Part shown: positions 17,779 to 26,522 of the stretch, one piece after another
How positions within the stretch are numbered: position 1 is the stretch's first letter
How the letters are laid out: every line of letters starts with the position of its first letter
NCBI GenBank assembly: GCA_024743115.1
Contig: JANSXC010000011.1
Location: 124,001 to 188,000, forward strand
Source of the DNA: a bacterium
GTDB lineage: Bacteria; Planctomycetota; UBA1135; UBA2386
Direction: 5' to 3'
Length of the DNA: 64,000 nucleotides
Made by a program: the position numbers and the translations under genes
Notes under the pieces: generated by a model
The model's input: only the letters and a program-made list of their open reading frames with translations
Told to the model about the DNA's origin: nothing
The model's database searches: none

Positions 17779-20343
17779 GTGCCACGGCGGCAGGACGATC
17801 TGATCTCCGACCTGTTTCATCGCGCGCTCGCCTTGCCAGCGCGCGAGCGCGTGGAGTTCGTGCGTTCGAACTGTGCAGCGACCGGCGCCGCCGACGGCAC
17901 GGCCACGGAGATCCTGGAGCTCCTCGCGGCGGATTCCGAGGAGACCCAGGCGAATCTGCGGTCGCCGATCAGTGCGGACGCGATCGAGCTCGTCCCGCGC
18001 ATCGAGCCGTTTCGGATCGTGAGCGAGATCGGCGAGGGTGCGATGGGGCGGGTCTACCGCGCCGAGCAACTCGAGCCCGTGCGGCGCCCCGTCGCGATCA
18101 AGGTGCTCAAGGGCACCGCGCTCACGCCCGCCGGCCGCGCGCGCTTCCAGTCGGAGCAGCAGGTGCTGGCCCGACTGCAGCACCGCAGCATCGCCCGCGT
18201 CCTCGATGGCGGCCAGCTGCCCGACGGCCGGCCATACCTCGTGATGGACTTCGTCGACGGCGTGCCGCTCAACCGCTGGCTCGAGGAGAGTCATGCCGAC
18301 ATCGACACCCGCCTCGATCTGTTTCACGAACTCTGCGAGGCAGTGCAGCACGCGCACGGCAAAGGGGTGATCCATCGCGATCTCAAGCCGTCCAACATCC
18401 TGATCGTGGACGGCTCGTCGGGACCCGAACCTCGCATCATCGACTTCGGCATCGCGCGCACGCTCGATACCGCGTTCGGCGAAGAAACGCTGCATACGGG
18501 CACGGACGCGATGATGGGCACGGCGGGCTACATGAGCCCGGAGCAGGCGTTCGACGCGAGCAACGCCGACGCGCGGAGCGACATCTACGCGCTCGGCGTC
18601 ATCCTCTACGAACTGCTGACCTCGCGGCTCCCGCGCGATCGCGCATCGCGCCACGATCCGGACGCGTGGACCACGGTGCCCGAGCGCCCGACCCGACGGT
18701 CCGACGCCGACCTGCCGGCCGATCTCGACTGGGTCGTGCTGCGCGCACTCGCGATCGAACCCGAACGCCGCTACCGCACGGCGCTCGAGTTCCAGACCGA
18801 CGTCGCGCGCGCTCGTCGCCACGAACCGGTCACCGCCCGGCCGCCGACCTGGACCTACGTCGGCCAACGCTTCCTGCGACGGCACCGCGTGGCGGCGACC
18901 GCCACCGCCACGGTGCTCATCCTGCTCGTCACGAGCCTCCTCGTCTTCGTCCAGCTCTACAATCGCGCCGACTCGAACTGGCAGGACTACCGCCGTCTCG
19001 TCGACGACAAACGACTGCAGGACCTGCGTGCCGAGGCCCGGGAACGAATCTGGCCGCCCTGGCCCGAAAACGTCGCGCGCATCGACCGTTGGCTGCAGCG
19101 CGCCGATGCCTTGCTCGGCCGCCGCGGCGACCTGCGCACGCGCGCCGACGATCTCGCCATGCGCCTGCAAACGGTCGAAGATCCCGACCAGCGCGACGAG
19201 ATCGACTACCAACGCGAAGTGCTCGAACGCCTGATCACCGGGCTCGACGCACTCACGGCGACCGCACCGACGATCGACAATGTCGCCGGGCTGCGGGCTC
19301 GCAGGACGGAGGCCGAACGCGTCGGGCAGACGAGCCTCACAGACGCCGCCAGTGCGTGGCAGCAGGCGATCACCGCGATCGCCGACCCCGCGACCTGCCC
19401 GGCCTACGACGGCCTGCGGCTGCCGGGTCCACAAGTGGGACTCGTGCCGCTCGGCATCGACGCGCGCTCGGGGCTCTGGGAGTTCTGGCACGTCGAAAGC
19501 GGCGATCGCCCGGTCGTCGAACGCGACGGCGCCGGACGCATTACGAAGCTCGGGATCACGGTCGACTCGGGCATGGTGTTCGTGCTCGCACCGCCGGGAT
19601 CGTTCGTCATGGGCGCATTGACCGTGGGCGACGAGCACTCCGGCGAAGCGCCGATCGATCCGAGCGCCGCGCCCATGGAACGCTTCGTTCACAAGCTGCA
19701 CCTCGACGCGTTCTTCGTGAGCAAGTTCGAGTGCACGCAAGGTCAGTGGCTGCGTCTCGCCGGCACGCGGCCGAGCTTCACGACGCGCGCGACCAGCCGT
19801 GGCGACGTCGATCTGCGACACCCGGTCGAGCAGATCACCTGGCACGATGCGACCCTGCATCTCGCGCGCCGACGATTGCGGCTGCCGACCGAGGCGCAAT
19901 GGGAATACTTCGCGCGCGGCGGCACGAAGACGATCTGGTCCAACGGCGACGACGTGGGCGAGATGTCGACCTACGCCAACATCTGCGACGAGAGCTCCGG
20001 TGGCATCAACGGCACCCCGGTCGAACCCGGCCTCGACGACGGCTACCCGCATACGGCGCCCGTCGGCACGTTCGCGCCCAACGCGTTCGGTTTGCATGAC
20101 GTTCACGGCAACGTCTCCGAGTGGTGCCGCGACTGGCTCGTATCGTACGTGAGGCCGGTCGCAACCGGCGAATGCCTCCGCGAACCCACCGCGGAGGACG
20201 ACCCGCCGACGCTGCGCATGCACCGCGGTGGCGACTTCGCCGAACGGGCGCATCTGAGCCGCGTTGCATCGCGCAATGCGCTCGCGCCGTATCGTAAGAC
20301 GGCACGGGTCGGCATTCGACCGATCCGAACGATCCTGCGATAG
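17779..20343 (+). CDS. Membrane Ser/Thr protein kinase fused to FGE-sulfatase-like domain
   Basis: 854 residues with a GTG start. An N-terminal helical segment (1-75, DLFHRALALPARERVEF) is typical of kinases paired with ECF factors. A Hanks-type kinase domain follows (about 78-345): GEGAMG loop, VAIK Lys at 108, HRDLKPSN with HRD at 199-201, and DFG at 222-224. Then come one transmembrane helix (about 372-394), a coiled-coil-prone linker (400-540), and a formylglycine-generating-enzyme/EgtB-like domain (about 597-850: LPTEAQWEYFARGG, GLHDVHGNVSEWCRDW, MHRGGDF). The Cys pair of true FGEs is missing (SRVASRN in that place), so the domain is probably a sensor or binder outside the membrane. The kinase itself appears catalytically intact. 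Confidence 0.9.
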   Translation: MPRRQDDLISDLFHRALALPARERVEFVRSNCAATGAADGTATEILELLAADSEETQANLRSPISADAIELVPRIEPFRIVSEIGEGAMGRVYRAEQLEPVRRPVAIKVLKGTALTPAGRARFQSEQQVLARLQHRSIARVLDGGQLPDGRPYLVMDFVDGVPLNRWLEESHADIDTRLDLFHELCEAVQHAHGKGVIHRDLKPSNILIVDGSSGPEPRIIDFGIARTLDTAFGEETLHTGTDAMMGTAGYMSPEQAFDASNADARSDIYALGVILYELLTSRLPRDRASRHDPDAWTTVPERPTRRSDADLPADLDWVVLRALAIEPERRYRTALEFQTDVARARRHEPVTARPPTWTYVGQRFLRRHRVAATATATVLILLVTSLLVFVQLYNRADSNWQDYRRLVDDKRLQDLRAEARERIWPPWPENVARIDRWLQRADALLGRRGDLRTRADDLAMRLQTVEDPDQRDEIDYQREVLERLITGLDALTATAPTIDNVAGLRARRTEAERVGQTSLTDAASAWQQAITAIADPATCPAYDGLRLPGPQVGLVPLGIDARSGLWEFWHVESGDRPVVERDGAGRITKLGITVDSGMVFVLAPPGSFVMGALTVGDEHSGEAPIDPSAAPMERFVHKLHLDAFFVSKFECTQGQWLRLAGTRPSFTTRATSRGDVDLRHPVEQITWHDATLHLARRRLRLPTEAQWEYFARGGTKTIWSNGDDVGEMSTYANICDESSGGINGTPVEPGLDDGYPHTAPVGTFAPNAFGLHDVHGNVSEWCRDWLVSYVRPVATGECLREPTAEDDPPTLRMHRGGDFAERAHLSRVASRNALAPYRKTARVGIRPIRTILR

Positions 20344-20389
20344 CGGCGGCCAGAGCAACAGCCGCAGCTCCGGCCGACCGGCAAACACC

Positions 20390-21403
20390 TCAGTTGCCGA
20401 TCAGGAACCGGCCGAAGTTGGAACTCGTAAGACCCAGCGGATTCGCCGGCGGATCGATGAAGAACCACTGGTTCCAAAGCGGCAGGCCGGGTGCGAGCCC
20501 GGGCGCGAGGGGCAGCGAGACGGTGTGGCTGCCGCCACCGATCACCAGCCAGCTCACGACATCGTCATAGACGTACGCCGAACAGCCGGTCGCCCCGAAG
20601 CCATCGAGCGCGAACGGCCCCGAACGGGTGCGAAAGCTCCATACGAGCACAGCGAGGCTCGTCGCTCCGGACGGCCCGTCGGTCGCATGGATGTTCAGCG
20701 TGCTGCCGAGCTGCGCCGAGCCCGAGTAGTCGAGCTGCGGAGTCAGACCGTTGCTGCCCTGACAACCACCCTCGCCATAGACGATCGTGTTGTTCGTATC
20801 GGTGCAGAGCCGGAGCTTGATACCCCCGCCGGCCTCGACGTTGGCGTTGTTGTAGCCAGCGCCCGTTCGCCACACGAAGGGGATCGACGGGTCCGTACGA
20901 AAGCCCGGATTGCCCGGCCCGGTCGCACCTGAACCACGCGTGAAAAACTCGATCACCAGATCTCCGGCCGAGGGCAGATAGCGGAACGAGAAAGCCATCC
21001 CCAACGGCATCCACTCATCGACGGTCGAAGGCAGCGACACCTGCAGGTGCTGAACCGGTCGAGCGGTAAACCCGACCATGTTGGAACCCATCGAGCTCGA
21101 GAGCGGGTTCGGACTGTGCCCCATGCGAATCTGGATCTCACCGAACGACCGCACCTGCGAACTCGCCGGCGCAACGGCGAGCTCCACGATCTCGAGCTGC
21201 TGGTTGCCGAGCACGGCCGCCGGAACCTTCACCTGGTACCGCATCGTCCCGTAGGTCGGATCGTTGGGATTGCCGTTGCCGAACGGTCGCGGATCGGGCG
21301 CGCCAACGGCCGGCGTATCCGAAGGGTGGAAGAGGCAAGATTGCGCACTGGCGACGGTCGACGTCGCGAGCAACGCGAGAATGGCGGTGACGGAATGGTT
21401 CAT
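20390..21403 (-). CDS. Exported protein with recurring C-terminal module
   Basis: 337 residues from the ATG at 21403; a signal peptide ends in VASAQ. The first ~215 residues form a beta-rich region of the type 'MRYQVKVPAAVLG...IQIRMGH', recalling hypothetical exported planctomycete proteins; no catalytic motif was seen. The last ~120 residues (YGEGGCQG to the end) contain the recurring module, with the landmarks FGATGCSAYVY and FFIDPPANPLGLTSSN. Close landmarks occur at the end of the protein at 31290-33179. The gene is co-directional with the next upstream exported protein (21494-22603), 90 bp apart. Confidence 0.72.
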   Translation of the reverse strand: MNHSVTAILALLATSTVASAQSCLFHPSDTPAVGAPDPRPFGNGNPNDPTYGTMRYQVKVPAAVLGNQQLEIVELAVAPASSQVRSFGEIQIRMGHSPNPLSSSMGSNMVGFTARPVQHLQVSLPSTVDEWMPLGMAFSFRYLPSAGDLVIEFFTRGSGATGPGNPGFRTDPSIPFVWRTGAGYNNANVEAGGGIKLRLCTDTNNTIVYGEGGCQGSNGLTPQLDYSGSAQLGSTLNIHATDGPSGATSLAVLVWSFRTRSGPFALDGFGATGCSAYVYDDVVSWLVIGGGSHTVSLPLAPGLAPGLPLWNQWFFIDPPANPLGLTSSNFGRFLIGN

Positions 21404-21493
21404 GAGAGTCCTAGGTTGCTGGCAAGGCCGTGCGCCAGCGCCGCCCCGGACCCTCAACGGATTCTCATGTTTTTCAGACCGCCCCGCAGTTCC

Positions 21494-22603
21494 CTAGAAC
21501 CGCTGCCGCACGGCCGTTCCGGCCCGGATCACGCCCGCGGCGAGATCGAATCCGAAGGCCTGCGTCGTGACCCCGACTCCGCGCATCGCCGAGCTCGCCA
21601 TCACCGGCCAGGACAGCAGCGCTTCACCGGCGGCATCGGTGACCCCCGACACGAGCGGAAATGCGGTGAACGGCGGCACCAGCACGGGCGCATTGCCCGG
21701 CTGCAGCACGAACCAGGGCGGTCCTGAAAACGCCTCGGTCGCTGCGATGAGGAACACCGGCGAGCCGGTGGCGAGATGGCCGTTGGCGCGGAACAGGTAG
21801 CCGGGGACGTCGAGCCGCGCCGTGTGGTGCGGTGGGAACACGGCATCCGGATGGAGACCCGAGTACAGGCTCGCCGTGAACGGCGTATTGCCATAGCGCG
21901 AAACGACAGCGACCCCGCTCGGCGTGTCGACGAGTAGATCGACGAGCATCTGCCAACCGATGGTGCCCGTCGAGACCTCCACGATTGCCAGGTTGTCGTG
22001 CGACAACACGTAGCTCGACCCGAGCGCCGACGCCGCGCCACAGGCGTCGAGCGACGCCGACACGATGCTCGGCAGACTCGAACCACCCATCGCTCGCACC
22101 GACAGGGCGGAGCTGTGCGTCACGACACCGAGAAACACGTCCGAACCGTACGGCACGTCAACCGGCGTCGAGAACACGACCTCGATCTCCGGTTCCGCGA
22201 CACCCCGCGGAGTCGGCACGTCGCGCTCACTCACGATTGCCGTGGTCCCCGGTGCCTGCGGTCCGCGGATCGTCGGACGATTGCTGTTGCCATCTTCGAG
22301 GTAGACGTGCAGATCGAACGTCTTCTCCGTGATCGGGTTCGCATCGCGGAGACGAATCACGGCACCACGCAGTCGGAACTTGTCCGGCGTCACGAACTCA
22401 CCGATCCCGCGATACGACTCCGCCGGAATGCGCGCGATGGCCTCCGACAACACGCCATAGTTGATCGTCGTGAGCAGCACGTTGTCGGGCGGCATGCCCG
22501 TCAACAGGCCGACGCGTTCTTGCGCACCGACCCCGGCGACGAGCAGTGCGGAAGCGAACACACCAGCGGCGAAGCTGGCACGGATCTGGACAGGGCGTCT
22601 CAT
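21494..22603 (-). CDS. Exported hypothetical protein with C-terminal beta module
   Basis: 369 residues from the ATG at 22603. A longer open frame would run into the divergent gene at 22692 and lacks a signal peptide at its N-terminus. The signal peptide ends in GVGAQ. The N-terminal ~250 residues are beta-rich with no recognised catalytic motif. The C-terminal ~110 residues (FRANGHLATGSPVFLI to the end) resemble a divergent copy of the recurring exported module. It probably shares a transcript with the exported gene at 20390-21403. No family assigned. Confidence 0.7.
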   Translation of the reverse strand: MRRPVQIRASFAAGVFASALLVAGVGAQERVGLLTGMPPDNVLLTTINYGVLSEAIARIPAESYRGIGEFVTPDKFRLRGAVIRLRDANPITEKTFDLHVYLEDGNSNRPTIRGPQAPGTTAIVSERDVPTPRGVAEPEIEVVFSTPVDVPYGSDVFLGVVTHSSALSVRAMGGSSLPSIVSASLDACGAASALGSSYVLSHDNLAIVEVSTGTIGWQMLVDLLVDTPSGVAVVSRYGNTPFTASLYSGLHPDAVFPPHHTARLDVPGYLFRANGHLATGSPVFLIAATEAFSGPPWFVLQPGNAPVLVPPFTAFPLVSGVTDAAGEALLSWPVMASSAMRGVGVTTQAFGFDLAAGVIRAGTAVRQRF

Positions 22604-22691
22604 CACTGCACGTAACCCCGCCAAGACCACAGGTAACGACGTGCGCGGATCCGCACGACGCAGCGACCGATCCGACGTAACCTCGTTGCTC

Positions 22692-23804
22692 ATGCGCGCT
22701 CTTGTGATCACGGCAGCCCTGGTCGGGCTGCTCGTTGCCGTTCCCGAGTCTGTTTCGGCCCAGGATTCCGGCCGGACTCACCACACCGAGAACGTCGTGC
22801 TCGTGACCCTCGACGGCATGCGCTGGGAGGAGGTCTTCCACGGCGCCGACAACCGCATGATGAACGTGGAAGACGGTGGCGTGAAAGACCTGCTCGCGAC
22901 CCGACGCCGGTTCTGGCGCGGCACGCCGAAGGCCCGGCGCGAAGTCTTGATGCCATTCCTCTGGCACGTGATCGCGAAGGAGGGCCAGCTCTTCGGCGAC
23001 CGTTCACGGCAGGTGACCGCGGCCGCTCGCAACCCGCACAAGTTCAGCTACCCGGGCTACAGCGAATTGCTCTGCGGCTTCGTCGACGAACGCATCAGGA
23101 GCAACAACAAGATCCCGAACCCCAACGTCACCGTCCTCGAGTTCTTGCAGCGGATACCGGACTACTCCGGCCGTATCGCCGCGTTCTCGGGCTGGGACGT
23201 GCACCCTTACATGATCAATGAAGAGCGCAGCGGCGTCTTCGTCGAGTCCGCGTTCGATCCGATCACGGTCGCCGCGACGCCCGAACGCCAGGCGATGCTG
23301 CAGGCGCAGGTCGATCACCTGCCGCGCTACTGGGAGCACTTCGCGTTCGACTCGCTCACCTTCGCCCGCGCGATGGAGTACCTGCGGGTCAAACGGCCGC
23401 GCGTGCTCTACCTCGCGCTCGGCGAAACCGACGAGTGGGCGCACGCCCGGCGCTACGATCTGTATCTGCAGATGGCGAACCGCAACGACCGGATGATTCG
23501 CGAACTTTGGGAATGGATTCAGGCCGATCCGCAGTATCGAGACAAGACGTCGCTGCTGATCACCGTCGATCACGGGCGCGGACGCGGCCCGCGCGACTGG
23601 ACGGATCACGGCGCAAACGTGATCGGCGCAGCGAAGGTGTGGTTCGCCGTGATGGGACCGGACACCCAGGCGCTCGGCGTGCGTGAGAACGTGGCGACAA
23701 CCCTCGGAATGACCGCGGCGACGGTCGCGGCGCTGCTCGGCGAAGACTATCGCGGGACGGACGAACGGATCGCGGGCCCGCTGCCCGACGTCATCCGCGA
23801 GTGA
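22692..23804 (+). CDS. Exported alkaline-phosphatase-superfamily (phosphodiesterase/sulfatase-like) protein
   Basis: 370 residues from the ATG at 22692; a signal peptide ends in SVSAQ. The opening VVLVTLDGMRWEEVFHGAD resembles the metal-binding start of nucleotide pyrophosphatase/phosphodiesterase and sulfatase folds, and the late motif ITVDHGRGRGPRDWTDHG supplies the conserved Asp-His ligands. The canonical nucleophile Thr/Ser is not certain: NRMMNVEDGGVKD follows where NPPs carry a Thr. A phosphoryl- or sulfuryl-transfer role is likely, but the substrate is unknown. The gene is divergent from the exported gene at 21494-22603 and converges on the methyltransferase (10 bp gap). Confidence 0.83.
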   Translation: MRALVITAALVGLLVAVPESVSAQDSGRTHHTENVVLVTLDGMRWEEVFHGADNRMMNVEDGGVKDLLATRRRFWRGTPKARREVLMPFLWHVIAKEGQLFGDRSRQVTAAARNPHKFSYPGYSELLCGFVDERIRSNNKIPNPNVTVLEFLQRIPDYSGRIAAFSGWDVHPYMINEERSGVFVESAFDPITVAATPERQAMLQAQVDHLPRYWEHFAFDSLTFARAMEYLRVKRPRVLYLALGETDEWAHARRYDLYLQMANRNDRMIRELWEWIQADPQYRDKTSLLITVDHGRGRGPRDWTDHGANVIGAAKVWFAVMGPDTQALGVRENVATTLGMTAATVAALLGEDYRGTDERIAGPLPDVIRE

Positions 23805-23814
23805 ATCGCGCGGG

Positions 23815-24783
23815 TCACCGTGCCGGCAACGACCGCACGCTCGTGGCGTTCTTCTTGAGCACCCGAAACGTCGCGGCATCCCCGCGCTTCTGGACCGCGA
23901 TCGTCTCCAGCCCCGCCGCGGTGCAGGCGGTCACGAGCGCATCGCGCGAGCGGATCCGCGGTCGCCCGAGGAGGCGATGATCGGGAGAACCGTCGGGCCG
24001 GCTCTCGGACCGGCCCTGGTCGGCGTTCTCTCGCACGAGCGCGAGGAACGCATACGGCAGCGCCCGCAGGTCGATCCCGATCGCGCGCGCCGCGCGCACC
24101 CAGGCGCCATCCGTGAACACCTCGGGTGGCGGCGCGGCGAAGAAGTGGCACCAGTCCTGGCCGGCCAACGCGGGACACGCCTCGGCGTGCGGACACGGCG
24201 CGACGACGCGGAACTCGCCGCGTAGCTCATCGCGCAACTCGGACAGCCGACGCGAGGTCGGGTGGTTGCCAGGCTCGACGATCACGACGATTCGGGCGCG
24301 AGCGATCAGGTCGCGAAGCGCCGCTCGACCACGTTCGTCGAGTTCTCCGAGCACGTGACTCACGAGCAGCACATCGGGATCTGCTGCCGTGACATCGGCG
24401 ACCGAACGCGCCGGAACCGCAGGAAGTTCACGCCCGAACTCGCTCCTCGCGAACTCCATCGCATGCGGCGAGCGATCGTGAAAGCCGATCTCGGCCACGG
24501 TGAAGTGCGCCGCGAACCGCCGCGCCGCGATGCCCGAGCCGCAGCCGAAGTCCAGCACGCTCGGCGACTTCCCGACCGCGAGCCCACGGTCGATCGCTTC
24601 CGTCAGCGCCGCGTCCCACTTCCAACCGATGCGGGCCGCCAGCACCGCGTCGTAGGCGGCGAGATCCTCGGGTCCGCGCCAGTAGTCACGCAGCTCGTGC
24701 CCGCCACGTGAGTCGTCGAGGAACAGCTCACGCAACCGCCCGATGCGGTGCAGTTGGTCGTCGGAGAGTGGCGAGTCCGTCAC
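23815..24783 (-). CDS. Rsm22/METTL17-type small-ribosomal-subunit methyltransferase-like protein
   Basis: 322 residues with a GTG start overlapping the PrsW stop by four bases (GTGA). The SAM-binding loop DFGCGSG is at 78-84. The family hallmark is the cysteine set APCPHAEACP then DWCHF (Cys 197, 203, 212), known in Rsm22/METTL17 homologues to ligate an Fe-S cluster, followed by LPYAFLALVRE in the expected place. Homologues associate with the small ribosomal subunit during assembly, and catalytic methylation is debated. The last ~45 residues carry a short basic tail. Coupled translation with a membrane protease is unusual and may be incidental. Confidence 0.85.
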   Translation of the reverse strand: MTDSPLSDDQLHRIGRLRELFLDDSRGGHELRDYWRGPEDLAAYDAVLAARIGWKWDAALTEAIDRGLAVGKSPSVLDFGCGSGIAARRFAAHFTVAEIGFHDRSPHAMEFARSEFGRELPAVPARSVADVTAADPDVLLVSHVLGELDERGRAALRDLIARARIVVIVEPGNHPTSRRLSELRDELRGEFRVVAPCPHAEACPALAGQDWCHFFAAPPPEVFTDGAWVRAARAIGIDLRALPYAFLALVRENADQGRSESRPDGSPDHRLLGRPRIRSRDALVTACTAAGLETIAVQKRGDAATFRVLKKNATSVRSLPAR

Positions 24784-25457
24784 GACGGTGGATGGTAGTG
24801 CGGTGACCGCGATCGCGCCCAGCGCAGCTTGAGTACGAGCAGGTAGAGCGCGGTCGGGAGCACGAGGATCAGCGACACCTGCGCCCGCACGCGATCACCG
24901 TCGAGGAACAGGTCGTACAACCCGTGGATCAGAACCGCGAGCGGCAGGCCGAGCAGAACCCAGAGCGCCGTCAGGCGACTGACGCGATGCAGCTTCACCA
25001 TCGCGCAGAAGAACCCGAGGCTGCCCGTGCAGGCCGCGTGCAGCAGCGTCGCGGTGAACCCGCGCTGGATGAGCGCCGCGACGTCGCAGCCATACTGCGA
25101 ATAGATGACGTTCTCGACCCCGGCGAAACCGAGCCCACAGGCCCCGCCGTAGACCGCGCCGTCGAGCGGCTCGTCGAGCTCGGCCATGCAGAGCAGCGGC
25201 ATGAACGCGGCGAGCTTCCACATCTCTTCGTTCAACGCCGTGACGAAGAACGCATCGACGACCGGGGTCACGACGCCGAACCAGGACTCCAGCCAGGGCC
25301 TCGTGACGAGCACGCCGAGCACCGACAGCGCACCAAGCAGTACCGCAAGCGCGATGCACCACCACGGCTCGCGCTCGTGATCATCGTGGCGGTGGATCAT
25401 CCACAGCCACAGCAGACAGGGTCCTGTCCCCAGCGGAATCGCGAGCCACAACGACAC
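24780..25457 (-). CDS. PrsW-family intramembrane metalloprotease
   Basis: 225 residues with a GTG start (MSLWLAIPLG). Six to eight hydrophobic helices. PrsW/CPBP-like motifs are in order: NEEMWK (Glu 77-78), DGAVYGGACGLGFAGVEN (91-116 region), a His in LLHAACTGSLGF (140) and HGLYD (178-182). In Bacillus subtilis PrsW performs the first cut of the anti-sigma factor RsiW; other members have different or unknown substrates. Several membrane-anchored signalling proteins are encoded in this window, but there is no direct evidence linking them. It overlaps the downstream Rsm22-like gene by four bases. Confidence 0.87.
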   Translation of the reverse strand: MSLWLAIPLGTGPCLLWLWMIHRHDDHEREPWWCIALAVLLGALSVLGVLVTRPWLESWFGVVTPVVDAFFVTALNEEMWKLAAFMPLLCMAELDEPLDGAVYGGACGLGFAGVENVIYSQYGCDVAALIQRGFTATLLHAACTGSLGFFCAMVKLHRVSRLTALWVLLGLPLAVLIHGLYDLFLDGDRVRAQVSLILVLPTALYLLVLKLRWARSRSPHYHPPS

Positions 25458-25529
25458 GATCGGGAATCTACCCGGGCCGGGAGCCGTTGCGACCCCGGGG
25501 CCTCGAACGGGCGCGCGGGGCGCCGTATC

Positions 25530-26510
25530 TCAGCGGCACTGCGCGATCGCGCGCGCAACGTAGACCGGCGCAACCTTGCGACGCCAGTAGACATCGAGGT
25601 CGGTGTTGTCCATCGTGCGCGCCGGCTTCATCGCGGCCTTGCCGGCCTCGGCGACGAGCTCGTCGGTGAGCTGCTTGCCGGCCAGCAGTTCCTCGGTCGC
25701 GGTCGCCGGCATCGCGTAGGACCCCGCACCACCGAGGCGAACGTTGGCCTTCTCGATCGTGCCGTCCTCGGCATACCAGAGGCACGCACCGACCCCGAGC
25801 ACGGGGAAGTCGTACGTGTCACGCCGACGGAGCTTGGTGTACGCCGACTTCCAGTTGCCCGGCGCGGGCAAGATCAGCCGCGTAAGCAACTCCTCCGGCT
25901 TCTTGGTCAGATACTCGATGCCGTCGTCCTGGTAGAGGTCGACCGCGCTGATCTGCCGCGTGCCGTCGGTGCCCACGAGCTCCACTTGCGCCTCCATCGC
26001 ACAGACGACCGGCACCGTGTCACTACTCTGCACGGCCCAGCACCGCGGCGAGCCGGGCGCAACCCAGCAAATCGCGCCTTCCTTCTTCATGCAGAAGTCG
26101 ATCGACTCGCGCCATTCGAAGCTCTGGTCGTAGTAGGTGCAACGCGTGTCGAGCAGCAGGTTGCCGCCGATCGTGCCCATGTTGCGCAGCAGCGGCGTGC
26201 TGATCTCACGCACCGCGTGCGCAATCGCGGGATAGTGCTCCTTGATGTGCGGATCGTGCTCGATGGTCGACAGCTTGACCATCGCGCCGATCGCCACGCT
26301 GCCGTCATCGCGTACGTCGATCGCGTGCAGCTCGGGCAGGTCCTGGAGCGAGATCACATGGCGCGGCTCCTGATGGCGCCGCTTCATGTTGGGATACAGG
26401 TCCGTGCCGCCGGCGACGTACATCGCCGCCTTGCCGTGCTCGCTCGCGAGCGCGACCGCATCCGCCGCGGTCTTGGGCCGGTAGTACTCGAACGTGGGAA
26501 GTCGCAGCAT
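25530..26510 (-). CDS. Molybdenum hydroxylase FAD-binding subunit (XdhB/CoxM-like)
   Basis: 326 residues from the ATG at 26510 (MLRLPTFEYYRP), chosen because an AGGAG sits 7 bases upstream. The N-terminal PCMH-type FAD-binding domain (about 1-215) contains the family loop MYVAGGTDLYPNMKR and NMGTIGGNLLLDTRC. The C-terminal CO_deh_flav_C-like domain (about 225-320) includes TRLILPAP and LGGAGSYAMPATATEE. It transfers electrons from the Fe-S subunit to the acceptor. It is the third gene of the operon, 10 bp after the large-subunit stop. The substrate of the complex is not evident. Confidence 0.92.
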   Translation of the reverse strand: MLRLPTFEYYRPKTAADAVALASEHGKAAMYVAGGTDLYPNMKRRHQEPRHVISLQDLPELHAIDVRDDGSVAIGAMVKLSTIEHDPHIKEHYPAIAHAVREISTPLLRNMGTIGGNLLLDTRCTYYDQSFEWRESIDFCMKKEGAICWVAPGSPRCWAVQSSDTVPVVCAMEAQVELVGTDGTRQISAVDLYQDDGIEYLTKKPEELLTRLILPAPGNWKSAYTKLRRRDTYDFPVLGVGACLWYAEDGTIEKANVRLGGAGSYAMPATATEELLAGKQLTDELVAEAGKAAMKPARTMDNTDLDVYWRRKVAPVYVARAIAQCR

Positions 26511-26517
26511 CGTTCGT

Positions 26518-26522
26518 CTCCT
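26518..26522 (-). promoter_or_regulatory. Ribosome binding site of the FAD subunit gene
   Basis: AGGAG on the minus strand, 7 bases before the ATG at 26510. It overlaps the TAG stop of the large-subunit gene, which supports the chosen start and suggests coupled translation. Confidence 0.7.

Noticed and set aside
19567..20343. FGE domain as an active sulfatase-maturing enzyme
   Set aside because: The catalytic cysteine pair is missing and the domain follows a TM helix in a kinase.
17758..20388. An 876-residue minus-strand open frame opposite the kinase-FGE gene
   Set aside because: It is a shadow of the kinase gene; the plus strand has intact kinase motifs and this frame shows no domain.
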